Below, piece by piece: positions 14,902-25,566 of a stretch of 64,000 bases of DNA. The position numbers and the translations under genes are program-made. How positions within the stretch are numbered: position 1 is the stretch's first letter; the number at the start of each line of letters is the position of its first letter. This DNA comes from Polyangiaceae bacterium (lineage in GTDB: Bacteria; Myxococcota_A; Polyangia; Polyangiales; Polyangiaceae), in the NCBI GenBank assembly GCA_947475525.1, contig CANJMI010000015.1:1-64000 (forward strand), read 5' to 3'. The notes below the pieces were generated by a model. The model did no database searches and was not told where the DNA came from. It was given only the letters and a program-made list of their open reading frames with translations.

Positions 14902-16005
14902 GTGAGCGAACTTGCGTGGACCTGTGGCCAATTGGTCGTCGGTGGCTTCGATGGGACGGCACTCCCGGAGGGCGTTGCGCGTGAACTCCGTGCGGGGCGC
15001 CGCGCGGGCGTGATCGTGTTCAAGCGCAACCTCGAGTATCAAGGCGGGCAGCTCGTGCTCGAGCAGGTCTCGGGGCTCAATCAATCGATCATTGCGGCGA
15101 CGGCGAATCTCGAAGACCCGCCGTTTATCAGCGTCGACCAGGAGGGTGGCAAGGTCGCACGCCTCTTGGCTCCCGTGCTCGAACTGCCGCCGATGCGGAG
15201 GCTTGCGGAGCTCGCCGATCTCGAGCTTACGCAACGTGTGGGCGAAGAGCTTGGTCGGCAACTCGCGGCCCTTGGCTTCAACCTCGATTTCGCTCCCGTG
15301 ATGGATGTCGACTCGAACCCCGCGAACCCGATCATCGGTGATCGCGCTTTCGGTCGTGAGCCGCGCGTCGTGATGCGGCATGGCGTCGCCTTCATTCGAG
15401 GCTTGCAGTCCGTCGGTGTGCTCGGCTGCGCGAAGCACTACCCGGGGCACGGCGATACGTCCGTCGATAGCCACCTCGACTTGCCGGTGGTGGACGCCGA
15501 CGCCGCGCGGCTCGCCGAGCTTGAACTCCCGCCATTCCGCGCCGCGAGCGGAGCCGGGGTCGCGACCATGATGACCGCGCACGTCGTGTACCGCGGGCTC
15601 GATCCCTCCGTTCCGGCAACGTTTTCCCATCGAATTTGCACCGAGATGCTCCGCGGAAATATCGGGTTCGAGGGTGTGCTGTTCAGCGACGACCTCGAGA
15701 TGGGCGCGATCGCGAAGCATGGGGCGATCGATGATGCGGCGATTCGCGCGGTCGCGGCGGGCTGTGATGTCCTGCTCGTGTGCAGTGACGTCGAGGCCCA
15801 AGCGCGCGTCTATGAGGCTCTCGTGCGGGAGGCCGAGGGGTCGCCGGCGTTCGCGTTGCGTTGCAAAGAAGCGGCGGCTCGGAGCGTCCGGGTTCGCAAC
15901 CTCGCGCCACCGCGCATCGAAGGGGACAGGGCACGGCTCCGCGCGATCATCGGCAGCTTGCCGGCGCGTGAGCTCGCCCGGCGGGTGTTGGCGGAGGTCG
16001 AGTGA
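14902..16005 (+). CDS. nagZ: beta-N-acetylhexosaminidase, glycoside hydrolase family 3
   Basis: 367 residues from the GTG at 14902; an upstream GTG at 14875 is possible but adds no family sequence. NagZ hallmarks are FISVDQEGGKVARL, the KHYPGHGDTSVDSH loop bearing the His general acid/base, and VLFSDDLEMGAI with the nucleophile Asp. There is no signal peptide, matching cytoplasmic NagZ, which removes GlcNAc from anhydro-muropeptides during cell-wall recycling. The stop overlaps the hutI start as GTGA, so the two genes are translationally coupled although their pathways are unrelated. Confidence 0.92.
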   Translation: MSELAWTCGQLVVGGFDGTALPEGVARELRAGRRAGVIVFKRNLEYQGGQLVLEQVSGLNQSIIAATANLEDPPFISVDQEGGKVARLLAPVLELPPMRRLAELADLELTQRVGEELGRQLAALGFNLDFAPVMDVDSNPANPIIGDRAFGREPRVVMRHGVAFIRGLQSVGVLGCAKHYPGHGDTSVDSHLDLPVVDADAARLAELELPPFRAASGAGVATMMTAHVVYRGLDPSVPATFSHRICTEMLRGNIGFEGVLFSDDLEMGAIAKHGAIDDAAIRAVAAGCDVLLVCSDVEAQARVYEALVREAEGSPAFALRCKEAAARSVRVRNLAPPRIEGDRARLRAIIGSLPARELARRVLAEVE

Positions 16006-17219
16006 GCGCGACGCTGCTCGTGGCCGATCGGCTGCTTACCTGCGAGGCGAGGGGAGGGGATGCTCTCGGCAGTTTCGAGCCGGGTGCGGTTCTGTTCGAC
16101 GAGACGGGGATCCATGCGGTCGGCTCGCCGCAAGACGTCGTGCCCCTCGGTGGCGCGGCGACCCGTGTCGAGCATCGCGGTCTCGTGACTCCAGGCCTCG
16201 TCGATGCGCACACTCACGCGGCGTGGATGGGCAGCCGCGCGCGCGAATACGGCATGCGCATGGCCGGTGCCGATTACGAGACGATTGCGGCCGCGGGGGG
16301 CGGGATTGTGGCGAGCATGCGAGCGATTCGTGCGGCATCGCGGCGCGACATCGCGGAGACGCTCGCCGCCAGGCTCGCACGGATGGCCTCGCTTGGCGTG
16401 ACCACCGTCGAGGTGAAGAGCGGCTACGGTTTGTCGGAGGCGGACGAGCGCAAACAGCTTGAGGCTATCGCGATTGCCAGTGAAAATGCTGCACTGCCGC
16501 GCGTCGTGCCGACGTTTCTTGGTCTGCATGCGTTGCCGCCGGAGGCCCGCACGGGCGCGTCCGATGACCGCGTGCGTTACGCCGGGCAGGTGCTCTCGTG
16601 GCTCGATGGCATCGCGCAAGAAGGGCTCGCGGCGTTCGTCGATGCGTATGTCGATCGAGCCGCCTTTTCGGTGACGGAGGTGCGCCCCGTGCTCCTTCGG
16701 GCGCGCGAGCTTGGACTTGGCGTGCGGCTCCACATCGGTCAGTTTGCCGACGTTGGAGGGGCCGCGCTCGCAGCCGAGGTCGGGGCCGCGAGTGTCGACC
16801 ACCTCGAGCATCTTTCGGCCGAAGGAGCCGCACTCCTTGCCGCCACGCGAACGGCCGCCGTGCTGCTGCCGACAGCGAGCTTCACCTTGGGTCAGGCGCC
16901 GCCGGACGTGCCGATACTGCGAGCGGCCGGCGTGTCGATCGTCGTGGCGAGCGACGCGAACCCGGGCACGGCTCCTACCGAGAGTCTGCCTCTCGCGATG
17001 GCGCTGGCCGCCCGCGCGTACGGCCTCGACCTAACCGAAATCATTCTCGGCGTAACCGCCCGGGCGGCATCTTCGCTCGGTACCTCGGGCGGTCGCCTTG
17101 CCGTCGGGGCCCCCTCCGATCTCGTGCTTTGGAGCTTCGAGCACGAGGCCGAGTTGCTCCAGCCGTGGGGCCTAGCGCGCGCTCGTGCCGTCTACCGCGG
17201 CGGCCGCTCGATTGCCTGA
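16002..17219 (+). CDS. hutI: imidazolonepropionase, histidine degradation
   Basis: 405 residues from a GTG inside the nagZ stop. It is an amidohydrolase-fold enzyme with metal-binding His70/His72 in LVDAHTHAAW, the HutI-specific AGADYETIAAAGGGI and EVKSGYGL blocks, FLGLHALPPE, and a late SDANPGTAPTESL in place of the more usual S-T-D-x-N-P-G-S. It opens the imidazolone ring to give N-formimino-glutamate in the third step of histidine breakdown. No hutH, hutU or hutG gene is nearby. Confidence 0.93.
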   Translation: MSATLLVADRLLTCEARGGDALGSFEPGAVLFDETGIHAVGSPQDVVPLGGAATRVEHRGLVTPGLVDAHTHAAWMGSRAREYGMRMAGADYETIAAAGGGIVASMRAIRAASRRDIAETLAARLARMASLGVTTVEVKSGYGLSEADERKQLEAIAIASENAALPRVVPTFLGLHALPPEARTGASDDRVRYAGQVLSWLDGIAQEGLAAFVDAYVDRAAFSVTEVRPVLLRARELGLGVRLHIGQFADVGGAALAAEVGAASVDHLEHLSAEGAALLAATRTAAVLLPTASFTLGQAPPDVPILRAAGVSIVVASDANPGTAPTESLPLAMALAARAYGLDLTEIILGVTARAASSLGTSGGRLAVGAPSDLVLWSFEHEAELLQPWGLARARAVYRGGRSIA

Positions 17220-17308
17220 ACGGACGAATCGGGTCAGCGGGTGGCGCATAGGCTGTCTTTTCGAACTGAACCCTGTTAATAGCCCGCTCCGAGAAGCGGA
17301 CACCCCTT

Positions 17309-19816
<2,508 letters not shown>

Positions 19817-19912
19817 GCCGAAAACGCTCGTTCGGCCTTCACCGGGAATCGTGCCCGAGTGACCGAGCGAGCTTGACGAACTCTCTGATTTAAGCGATAG
19901 GAATCCTCTCTC

Positions 19913-20083
19913 ATGTCGAATTTCAAGACCTGGAACATCCGTAAGCGCCACGAGTGGCTCTCGACCCCGATGAAGAAGACGCGCCTCAAGCGCCGCACCG
20001 CGCGACGCTGCGGACTTCTCGAAGCGATGGAGCGCAAGGCTCCGGTCGTTGTGGAAGTTGCGCCCGAAGCCGCGACGGCGTGA
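19913..20083 (+). CDS. 56-residue highly basic protein
   Basis: Starts MSNFKTWNIRKRHEWL and ends PEAATA. The ATG at 19913 is preceded by GATAGGAATCC. The first 45 residues carry about 15 Lys/Arg, including MKKTRLKRRTARR, and the tail is Val/Ala/Pro/Glu. There is no signal peptide or membrane helix. The composition suits a nucleic-acid- or ribosome-associated protein, but I do not recognise the family. It lies 96 bases after hppA, behind that gene's hairpin, and is followed by a good terminator. A TTGACG at 19873 could be its own -35 box. Confidence 0.7.
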   Translation: MSNFKTWNIRKRHEWLSTPMKKTRLKRRTARRCGLLEAMERKAPVVVEVAPEAATA

Positions 20084-20135
20084 GCTCTGTTTTCTGCCTC
20101 TTCGGCTGACGCGTCGGCGCGGCGGAGAATTGAAG

Positions 20136-20174
20136 ACGGCGGGTTCCTTCGGGGGCTCGCCGTTTTGCTTTTTT
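20136..20174 (+). terminator. rho-independent terminator after the small basic gene
   Basis: Stem ACGGCGGG (20136-20143) pairs with CTCGCCGT (20156-20163), with one G-U pair, across a 12-base loop containing TTCG. The stem is followed by TTTGCTTTTTT on the plus strand. It ends the hppA/small-protein unit and separates it from the convergent PEGA lipoprotein. Confidence 0.8.
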
Positions 20175-20219
20175 GTAATTCCGTTTTGGGATCCCGTGAC
20201 GGCGCTTAGGTGACGGCGC

Positions 20220-20519
20220 TTACTCGGGGATGCTCTCGAGTGCGACGTCGACTTTCGTTGCGCCGTTGCCGGGAACGGTGACGAGCTGGTCGTGGGGGAA
20301 GTGCCCATTCGCTTCGACGGTGAGGCGATGTTCGCCCGCCGGAACCTTGATCCCAAACCGCTTCAATCGGCTGAGCTTGCCGATGTACTGGTCGTCGACC
20401 GTCACGAGGGCGTCGTCGGGCATGCCACCGACGCGCAGCACGCCGACCATCGGGGGCGTGCACGCTGCGGCGAGGGCAACGCAGGTGAGAGCGGCGAGAG
20501 GGGGCCACGCGGCTGGCAT
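20220..20519 (-). CDS. PEGA-domain lipoprotein
   Basis: 99 residues from the ATG at 20519, immediately after guaA (2 bases). The signal MPAAWPPLAALTCVALAAAC carries a lipobox at Cys20. The rest is a single PEGA-like beta-sandwich with VTVDDQYIGKLSRLKRFGI, VPAGEHRLTVEANGHFP and a final VDVALESIPE strand. PEGA domains occur in surface and S-layer-type proteins and are probably structural. The gene is probably co-transcribed with guaA without functional relation. Confidence 0.85.
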   Translation of the reverse strand: MPAAWPPLAALTCVALAAACTPPMVGVLRVGGMPDDALVTVDDQYIGKLSRLKRFGIKVPAGEHRLTVEANGHFPHDQLVTVPGNGATKVDVALESIPE

Positions 20520-20521
20520 CG

Positions 20522-22069
20522 TCACTCCCACTCGATGGTGGCGGGGGGCTTCGACGAGATGTCGTAAACGACGCGGTTGACGCCCCGTACTTCGTTGATG
20601 ATGCGGTTCGAGACGTGGGCCAGGAACTCGTACGGCAAGCGCGCCCAATCGGCCGTCATGCCGTCTTGCGAGGTGACGGCACGGAGCGAGATGACTTCGT
20701 CGTAGGTGCGGTCGTCGCCCATCACGCCGACGGACCGGACGGGCAAGAGCACCGTGAACGCCTGCCAGACGGTGTCGTAGAGGCCCTTGGAGCGCAGCTC
20801 GTCGATGAAGATCGCGTCCGCGCGTCGGAGGACGTCGAGTCGCTCGCGGGTGAGATCACCGATGCAGCGAACCGCGAGGCCGGGTCCCGGGAACGGATGG
20901 CGCTGCAGCGCTTCGGATGGAATCGCGAGCGTGCGACCGGCCGCGCGAACCTCGTCTTTGAAGAGCTCGCGTAGGGGCTCAATCAACTTGAGCTTCATTC
21001 GAGCAGGCAGACCACCCACGTTGTGGTGGCTCTTGATCACGGCGCTCGACCCGTGGATGGGAACGCTCTCGATCACGTCGGGGTAGAGCGTGCCTTGGAC
21101 GAGCCATGCGACGTTGCCGATGCGCTTGGCTTCGCGCTCGAAGACGTCGATGAAGGTTGTGCCAATGATTTTGCGCTTCTTTTCGGGATCGGTCTGCCCG
21201 TCGAGCGCGGCGAGGAATTCTTCGGAGGCGTCGATTGCGATGAGCTCGATGCCGAGTCGCTCGCGAAACATCTCGGTGACTTGTTTGGCTTCATCCAGCC
21301 GCATGAGCCCGTTGTCGACGAAAATGCACGTCAGACGGTCACCGAGGGCGCGACGGCACAAGACGGCGGCAACCGTGGAGTCGACTCCGCCACTCAACCC
21401 GAGCACGACGCGTTCGTTCTCGGCAACGGTACGCCGTACGCGCGCGACGGCCTCTTCCACGAAGGATGCTGGCGTCCAGTCGCGGGTCATGCCGGCGACG
21501 TCGAAGAGAAATGCCTCGATGAGCTCGCTGCCGCGTTTGGTGTGCGTGACCTCAGGATGAAATTGCACGCCGTAGATGCGCCGCGCGTCGTCTGCGATGG
21601 CGCACGCCGGGGTCGAAGGGTTGCTCCCGATCGCACGGAAACCCGGCGGCAATTCCGCGATACGATCGCCATGGCTCATCCACACGTCGAGCGACTCTCC
21701 CGCAGCGAAACGAGCGAACGGACCGACGGATTCTTCGACGCGGACGGGTGCGGCACCGAACTCACGCGTGTCGGCGCGTTCAACGCGGCCACCCAGCAAT
21801 TGAGCAGTCAGCTGCACGCCGTAGCAGATGCCGAGGATCGGAATTCCTCGGGAAAACAGGCTCGAATCAAGGGTTGGAGCCCCGGTTCCGTAGACGCTTG
21901 CGGGGCCTCCCGACAGAATCACTGCGCGAGGTGCGAGTGCGTCGATGCGCTCGGGAGCGAGCGAAAATGGGTGGATTTCGCAGTAGACGCCGGCTTCGCG
22001 TACGCGCCGGGCGATAAGCTGGGTGGTCTGCGAGCCGAAGTCGAGGATGAGAACGAGTTGGTGTGTCAT
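20522..22069 (-). CDS. guaA: GMP synthase (glutamine-hydrolysing)
   Basis: 515 residues, full length. The class I glutamine amidotransferase domain (1-190) has the triad Cys82 in [11 protein letters not shown] and His171/Glu173 in [10 protein letters not shown]. The ATP pyrophosphatase domain carries the P-loop SGGVDS at 226-231 and [15 protein letters not shown]. The C-terminal dimerisation domain ends [15 protein letters not shown]. It converts XMP to GMP with ATP and glutamine in the cytoplasm. The ATG overlaps the upstream lipoprotein stop as ATGA. No guaB or purine riboswitch is visible nearby. Confidence 0.97.
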   Translation of the reverse strand: MTHQLVLILDFGSQTTQLIARRVREAGVYCEIHPFSLAPERIDALAPRAVILSGGPASVYGTGAPTLDSSLFSRGIPILGICYGVQLTAQLLGGRVERADTREFGAAPVRVEESVGPFARFAAGESLDVWMSHGDRIAELPPGFRAIGSNPSTPACAIADDARRIYGVQFHPEVTHTKRGSELIEAFLFDVAGMTRDWTPASFVEEAVARVRRTVAENERVVLGLSGGVDSTVAAVLCRRALGDRLTCIFVDNGLMRLDEAKQVTEMFRERLGIELIAIDASEEFLAALDGQTDPEKKRKIIGTTFIDVFEREAKRIGNVAWLVQGTLYPDVIESVPIHGSSAVIKSHHNVGGLPARMKLKLIEPLRELFKDEVRAAGRTLAIPSEALQRHPFPGPGLAVRCIGDLTRERLDVLRRADAIFIDELRSKGLYDTVWQAFTVLLPVRSVGVMGDDRTYDEVISLRAVTSQDGMTADWARLPYEFLAHVSNRIINEVRGVNRVVYDISSKPPATIEWE

Positions 22070-22299
22070 GGAACCGCGGGGGCGCTAGGTTGGGTGGCGG
22101 GCGGAGCGGCGACGGGCGGAGCTGCGGCGGGCGGAGCTGCGGCGGTCGCGCTCGGTGCGACGGCTGTGCCATCGATCGCGGTTGGCGGATCGTAGTCACG
22201 TGGCGTCTCGTAGTCAGGTGGTGGGCCCGCGGGTGGCGTTTTCGGCGCACTCGAGCACGCGAGAACGAGAAAAGGGAGGAGCGACAAGGCGATACGCAT
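22066..22299 (-). CDS. small Pro/Ala-rich lipoprotein
   Basis: 77 residues from the ATG at 22299. [17 protein letters not shown] is a clear lipoprotein signal (Cys15). The mature part is almost wholly Pro/Ala/Thr ([19 protein letters not shown], then [11 protein letters not shown] repeats), so it is unfolded and perhaps spans the periplasm. The 3' half contains 15-base GC-rich tandem repeats. Its stop overlaps the guaA start. Function is unknown. Confidence 0.7.
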   Translation of the reverse strand: MRIALSLLPFLVLACSSAPKTPPAGPPPDYETPRDYDPPTAIDGTAVAPSATAAAPPAAAPPVAAPPATQPSAPAVP

Positions 22300-22303
22300 A
22301 GGC

Positions 22304-22612
22304 TCAGAGCTCGGTCGGTTTGGCAGGCGGTTTCGGGATGGGCCCGCCGGTTGGTGGCTGCGGCATCGGAGACGGCGTTGAGTCGACACCGCCGTCGGCA
22401 GTAGCGGATGGGCTCGACTCGATCGGTGCGCCGTCGGGCGAAGGGACCGCCTTCGGCACTCGAGGGCTTTGGCGCCGCGGCACGTCGGCACCGCGCGCGT
22501 TCGCGGCAGCTTCGATAATCGGTCTGACCGTGGGGCTTGCCGGTGGGGCGACCTCGCCTCCGTCTGCGCACGCCGCGATGACCATGAAGGCAGCACAACA
22601 CGCTTTCGGCAC
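22304..22612 (-). CDS. small Pro/Ser-rich lipoprotein
   Basis: 102 residues from a GTG at 22612. The signal MPKACCAAFMVIAAC has a lipobox Cys at 15. The mature chain is hydrophilic and low-complexity, with RRQSPRVPKAVPSPDGAP and a final PPTGGPIPKPPAKPTEL. It stops 4 bases before the next lipoprotein start, so the order is lipoprotein, lipoprotein, guaA, PEGA lipoprotein. I recognise no family. It is divergent from proA, whose start lies 90 bases away. Confidence 0.6.
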   Translation of the reverse strand: MPKACCAAFMVIAACADGGEVAPPASPTVRPIIEAAANARGADVPRRQSPRVPKAVPSPDGAPIESSPSATADGGVDSTPSPMPQPPTGGPIPKPPAKPTEL

Positions 22613-22702
22613 GGGCGGACGCTAGCACACGGTCCGGTTGCCGCCTCGCCCAACGCGCTCGTGTTGCTGGTGCCCGAGCGCACGCCGTCGTAAGCGCTGG
22701 CC

Positions 22703-23953
22703 ATGGATCTGCGCGACGAACTTATCCTGCGTGCCGAGCGGGCGCGGGCTGCGTCGGTGGTCTTGGCGCCGGCCGGTCGAGCCGAAAAAGACCGTGCGCT
22801 CATGGCAATCGCCGAGGCTCTGATCGAGCGGGCGGCCGAGGTCATCGCGGTGAACGCGGAGGATGTGGCCGAGGCTCGGGTAGCCGGGCTCGACGAGGCC
22901 ATGCTCGACCGGTTGTTGCTCGACACGGCGCGGGTTCACGCGATGGCGGCAGCGGTCCGTGCGATTGCCGCCGCGGACGACCCGGTGGGCGAGGTGGTCG
23001 GCATGAAGCGTCGGCCGAACGGCATGCTGGCGGGGCAAGTGCGCATTCCTCTCGGGGTCATTGCGATGATCTACGAGTCGCGCCCGAACGTGACCGTCGA
23101 CGCGGCGGCGCTCTGCTTGAAGAGCGGCAACGCGGTGATGCTGCGAGGCGGCAAAGAGGCTCGCCGCAGCAATGAGGTCTTGGGCGCGATAGTCCGCGCC
23201 TCGCTCGTGCGGACGGGTCTTCCACAAGACGCGGTGCAGGTTATCGAGCCGCTCGGTCGCGAAGAGACGATCGTCCTCGTGGGCTTGACCGGCCTTATCG
23301 ATCTGCTGATCCCGCGAGGCGGCGAGGGGTTGATCCGCTTCGTGGTCGAGCACGCGCGCGTCCCCGTTGTGCAGCATTACAAGGGCGTCTGTCACCTTTA
23401 CGTCGATTCCGCGGCCGACCTCGACATGGCATTGGCGCTGACCGACAACGGCAAGATGAGTCGTCCCGGCGTGTGCAACGCCCTCGAATGCGTGCTCGTT
23501 CACGAGGCCATCGCCGCGGACTTCGTTCCGCGATTGGGCACGCTCGTGGACCGCGGCCTCGAGGTCCGAGGGGATGCGCCGACGCAAGCTCTCCTCGCTC
23601 GCGCAATGCGCGCCACCGAGGCTGACTGGGGCCAGGAGTTTCTGGCCAAAATCCTCGCGGTGAAAGTCGTGCCGAGCTACGAGGCCGCGGTCGCCCATAT
23701 TCGCAGGCACGGCTCGCACCACTCCGAGGCCATTTGCACAAACGACCACCGCCTGGCCGAACGATTCCTGCGGGAGGTTGACGCGAGCTGCGTTCTCGTT
23801 AACGCGTCGACGCGATTCAACGACGGAGGGGAGCTCGGCCTCGGTGCCGAGGTGGGAATTTCGACCACCAAGCTCCATGCCTACGGGCCGATGGGGCTCG
23901 CAAGTCTGACGGCGTTGAAGTGGATCGTGCAGGGTGACGGGCAGGTGCGGTAG
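22703..23953 (+). CDS. proA: glutamate-5-semialdehyde dehydrogenase
   Basis: 416 residues, the usual ProA length, of the aldehyde dehydrogenase fold. The NADPH-binding region is around GVIAMIYESRPNVTVDAAALCLKSGN. The catalytic Cys258 lies in SRPGVCNALECVLVH. The C-terminal ELGLGAEVGISTTKLHAYGPMGL is a ProA signature. It reduces gamma-glutamyl phosphate to glutamate semialdehyde in proline synthesis. proB is not in the window; in many bacteria proA, rsfS and rlmH are neighbours, as here. Confidence 0.96.
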   Translation: MDLRDELILRAERARAASVVLAPAGRAEKDRALMAIAEALIERAAEVIAVNAEDVAEARVAGLDEAMLDRLLLDTARVHAMAAAVRAIAAADDPVGEVVGMKRRPNGMLAGQVRIPLGVIAMIYESRPNVTVDAAALCLKSGNAVMLRGGKEARRSNEVLGAIVRASLVRTGLPQDAVQVIEPLGREETIVLVGLTGLIDLLIPRGGEGLIRFVVEHARVPVVQHYKGVCHLYVDSAADLDMALALTDNGKMSRPGVCNALECVLVHEAIAADFVPRLGTLVDRGLEVRGDAPTQALLARAMRATEADWGQEFLAKILAVKVVPSYEAAVAHIRRHGSHHSEAICTNDHRLAERFLREVDASCVLVNASTRFNDGGELGLGAEVGISTTKLHAYGPMGLASLTALKWIVQGDGQVR

Positions 23954-23984
23954 AGTCCGCGCCTTTGCGTAAGGATGTGATGAC

Positions 23985-24458
23985 GTGACTGTGATCGAGA
24001 AGCGCGAAGCGAAGAGCAAAGTCCGCAAACCGAAGGCTGCTCCGAAGGGCCCGACGGCGACTGCGGGCGACGATGCGCGGAAGCTCGCCCTGGCGATCGC
24101 CGCCGCGGGGCTCGACAAAAAAGCGGCCGGCATCGAGATCATCGATGTCGCCGATAAGGTCGACTACACCGAAATGCTCGTGTTGATGAGCGGTCTCAGC
24201 GACCGGCACGTTTCGTCCATTGCGCGGGGCATCGTCGACGAGCTCAAAGAGAAGCGGCGTACCGTTCCGCTCTCCATCGAGGGGATGACGGCGGGCCAGT
24301 GGGTGCTGCTCGACTTCAATGACGTCGTCGTGCATGTGTTTCAGCAGGCGAGCCGCTGCTACTACGATCTCGAGGGACTGTGGATCGACGCCGGTCGCGT
24401 GAAGGTTCCGCAACCTATCGCGAGACTCGAGACGGACGAGCCGAACGACGGCGGCTGA
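23985..24458 (+). CDS. rsfS: ribosomal silencing factor RsfS
   Basis: 157 residues from a GTG at 23985. A basic, disordered N-terminal extension (KREAKSKVRKPKAAPK) precedes the RsfS/Iojap core. The core has KKAAGIEIIDVADKVDYTEMLVLMSGLSDRHV and GQWVLLDFNDVVVHVF, the latter being the surface that binds ribosomal protein uL14. It blocks subunit joining in starved cells. It sits between proA and rlmH, the standard arrangement, with only 4 bases to rlmH. Confidence 0.95.
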   Translation: MTVIEKREAKSKVRKPKAAPKGPTATAGDDARKLALAIAAAGLDKKAAGIEIIDVADKVDYTEMLVLMSGLSDRHVSSIARGIVDELKEKRRTVPLSIEGMTAGQWVLLDFNDVVVHVFQQASRCYYDLEGLWIDAGRVKVPQPIARLETDEPNDGG

Positions 24459-24462
24459 ACGT

Positions 24463-24915
24463 GTGAGGCTGCGCATCGTGGCGGTAGGCGCGCTGAAGGG
24501 CAGCGCCGAGCGGGAGCTTTGCGCCGAGTATCTCGGTAGGCTCGCGCATTATTGCAAGGTCGACGAGCTCGTACTGAAGCCCGACTCGCCGCCGAAGGAA
24601 GCCGCTGCGATTCGAAAGGCGTGCGAGGGCGCGGGCGTCGTGCTCCTGGACGAGCGCGGCGCGCAATTGACGAGTGAGAAGCTTGCCCGCAAGGTCGAGG
24701 CGCTCGCTTCGCGCGGCAAGGGTGACGTCGCATTCGTGATCGGTGGCTCGCACGGTCTGCCGGCCGGTCTCGACGCGCTCGTAACTTCTGCGGCACCGGT
24801 CGACCGTTGGAGCTTGTCGCTATTGACGTTCCCGCACAGGCTTGCGCGCGTCGTGTTGTGCGAGCAACTCTACCGAGCGATGACGATTCTACGCGGCGAG
24901 CCCTACCATCATTGA
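24463..24915 (+). CDS. rlmH: 23S rRNA (pseudouridine1915-N3)-methyltransferase
   Basis: 150 residues from a GTG at 24463. It is a SPOUT methyltransferase with VVLLDERGAQLTSEKLA, the SAM-binding knot VAFVIGGSHGLP and the C-terminal LTFPHRLARVVLCEQLYRA ending RGEPYHH, which is the invariant RlmH tail. It methylates pseudouridine 1915 of 23S rRNA on assembled 70S ribosomes. The 87 bases to tatB hold no gene. Confidence 0.96.
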   Translation: MRLRIVAVGALKGSAERELCAEYLGRLAHYCKVDELVLKPDSPPKEAAAIRKACEGAGVVLLDERGAQLTSEKLARKVEALASRGKGDVAFVIGGSHGLPAGLDALVTSAAPVDRWSLSLLTFPHRLARVVLCEQLYRAMTILRGEPYHH

Positions 24916-25002
24916 AGGGGGGGCGTCGCTTGGCGGGCGGCGCCGACACGCCGCGTGGGAACGGGGTGGCTTCGCTGAAGCCGACGGGTTAGCGTCCCGC
25001 TC

Positions 25003-25566
25003 GTGTTCGGCCTGAGCCTCGGTGAGGTTGTCGTGATTGCCATTTTGGCACTCGTGGTCCTCGGGCCGAAGGAGCTACCAAAAGTGCTCCGAACGCTCGG
25101 GAGGACGCTTGCCAAGCTTCGCCGGATGAGCACGGAGCTCCGTCAGCAAAGCGGAATCGACGCGATCATTCGCGACGAGGGACTGCACGAGGAGCTCGCG
25201 ACGCTGCGGCGTCTACGAGGGGTGTCGGCGGCCGGCATGGTCGATTCGTTCATCGAAAGCTCCTCACAGCGCGCAAAAAAAGTAGCGAGCTTGGCAGCCG
25301 CCGCGACGCCCCTCGGCGACGATCCGTACCTTCCCGACGCCGCCGCGCCGGTCGAATCGCCGCCGATAACACTCGACGGGACCCCGCCCGATCCGGCAGT
25401 CGAATATCCGGAGGCCGGCTGCGATGCCTACGGCTCGGCGGAGGAGCCGCCGGCGAAGCCGGATGGTGACGCTGAGCCTGAGGGTGCTGCTGAGCCTGAG
25501 GGTGCTGCTGAGCCTGAGGGTGCCGCCATGGCCACGGAGCCGCCTCTCGCCGGAAGCCTGCCGTGA
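25003..25566 (+). CDS. tatB: twin-arginine translocase TatA/TatB subunit, TatB-like
   Basis: 187 residues from a GTG at 25003. The N-terminal membrane helix FGLSLGEVVVIAILALVVLG continues into the hinge GPKELPKVLRTLG and an amphipathic helix, as in TatB. The Glu at position 8 and the length favour TatB over TatA. The C-terminal third is a low-complexity acidic tail with three AEPEGA repeats. It forms the Tat receptor with TatC, encoded directly downstream with a GTGA overlap. No separate tatA lies in the window, so a bifunctional subunit or a distant tatA is possible. Confidence 0.88.
   Translation: MFGLSLGEVVVIAILALVVLGPKELPKVLRTLGRTLAKLRRMSTELRQQSGIDAIIRDEGLHEELATLRRLRGVSAAGMVDSFIESSSQRAKKVASLAAAATPLGDDPYLPDAAAPVESPPITLDGTPPDPAVEYPEAGCDAYGSAEEPPAKPDGDAEPEGAAEPEGAAEPEGAAMATEPPLAGSLP
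25471..25524 (+). repeat. 18-bp tandem repeat, three copies, in tatB
   Basis: Units 25471-25488, 25489-25506 and 25507-25524 share GCTGAGCCTGAGGGTGC and differ only in the last base. They encode AEPEGA three times in the disordered tail of the TatB-like protein. Copy number could vary by slippage without shifting the frame. Confidence 0.92.

Noticed and set aside
20523-22069. Purine riboswitch or guaB near guaA
   Set aside because: The guaA start is embedded in the upstream lipoprotein stop, leaving no leader; no guaB-like sequence is adjacent.
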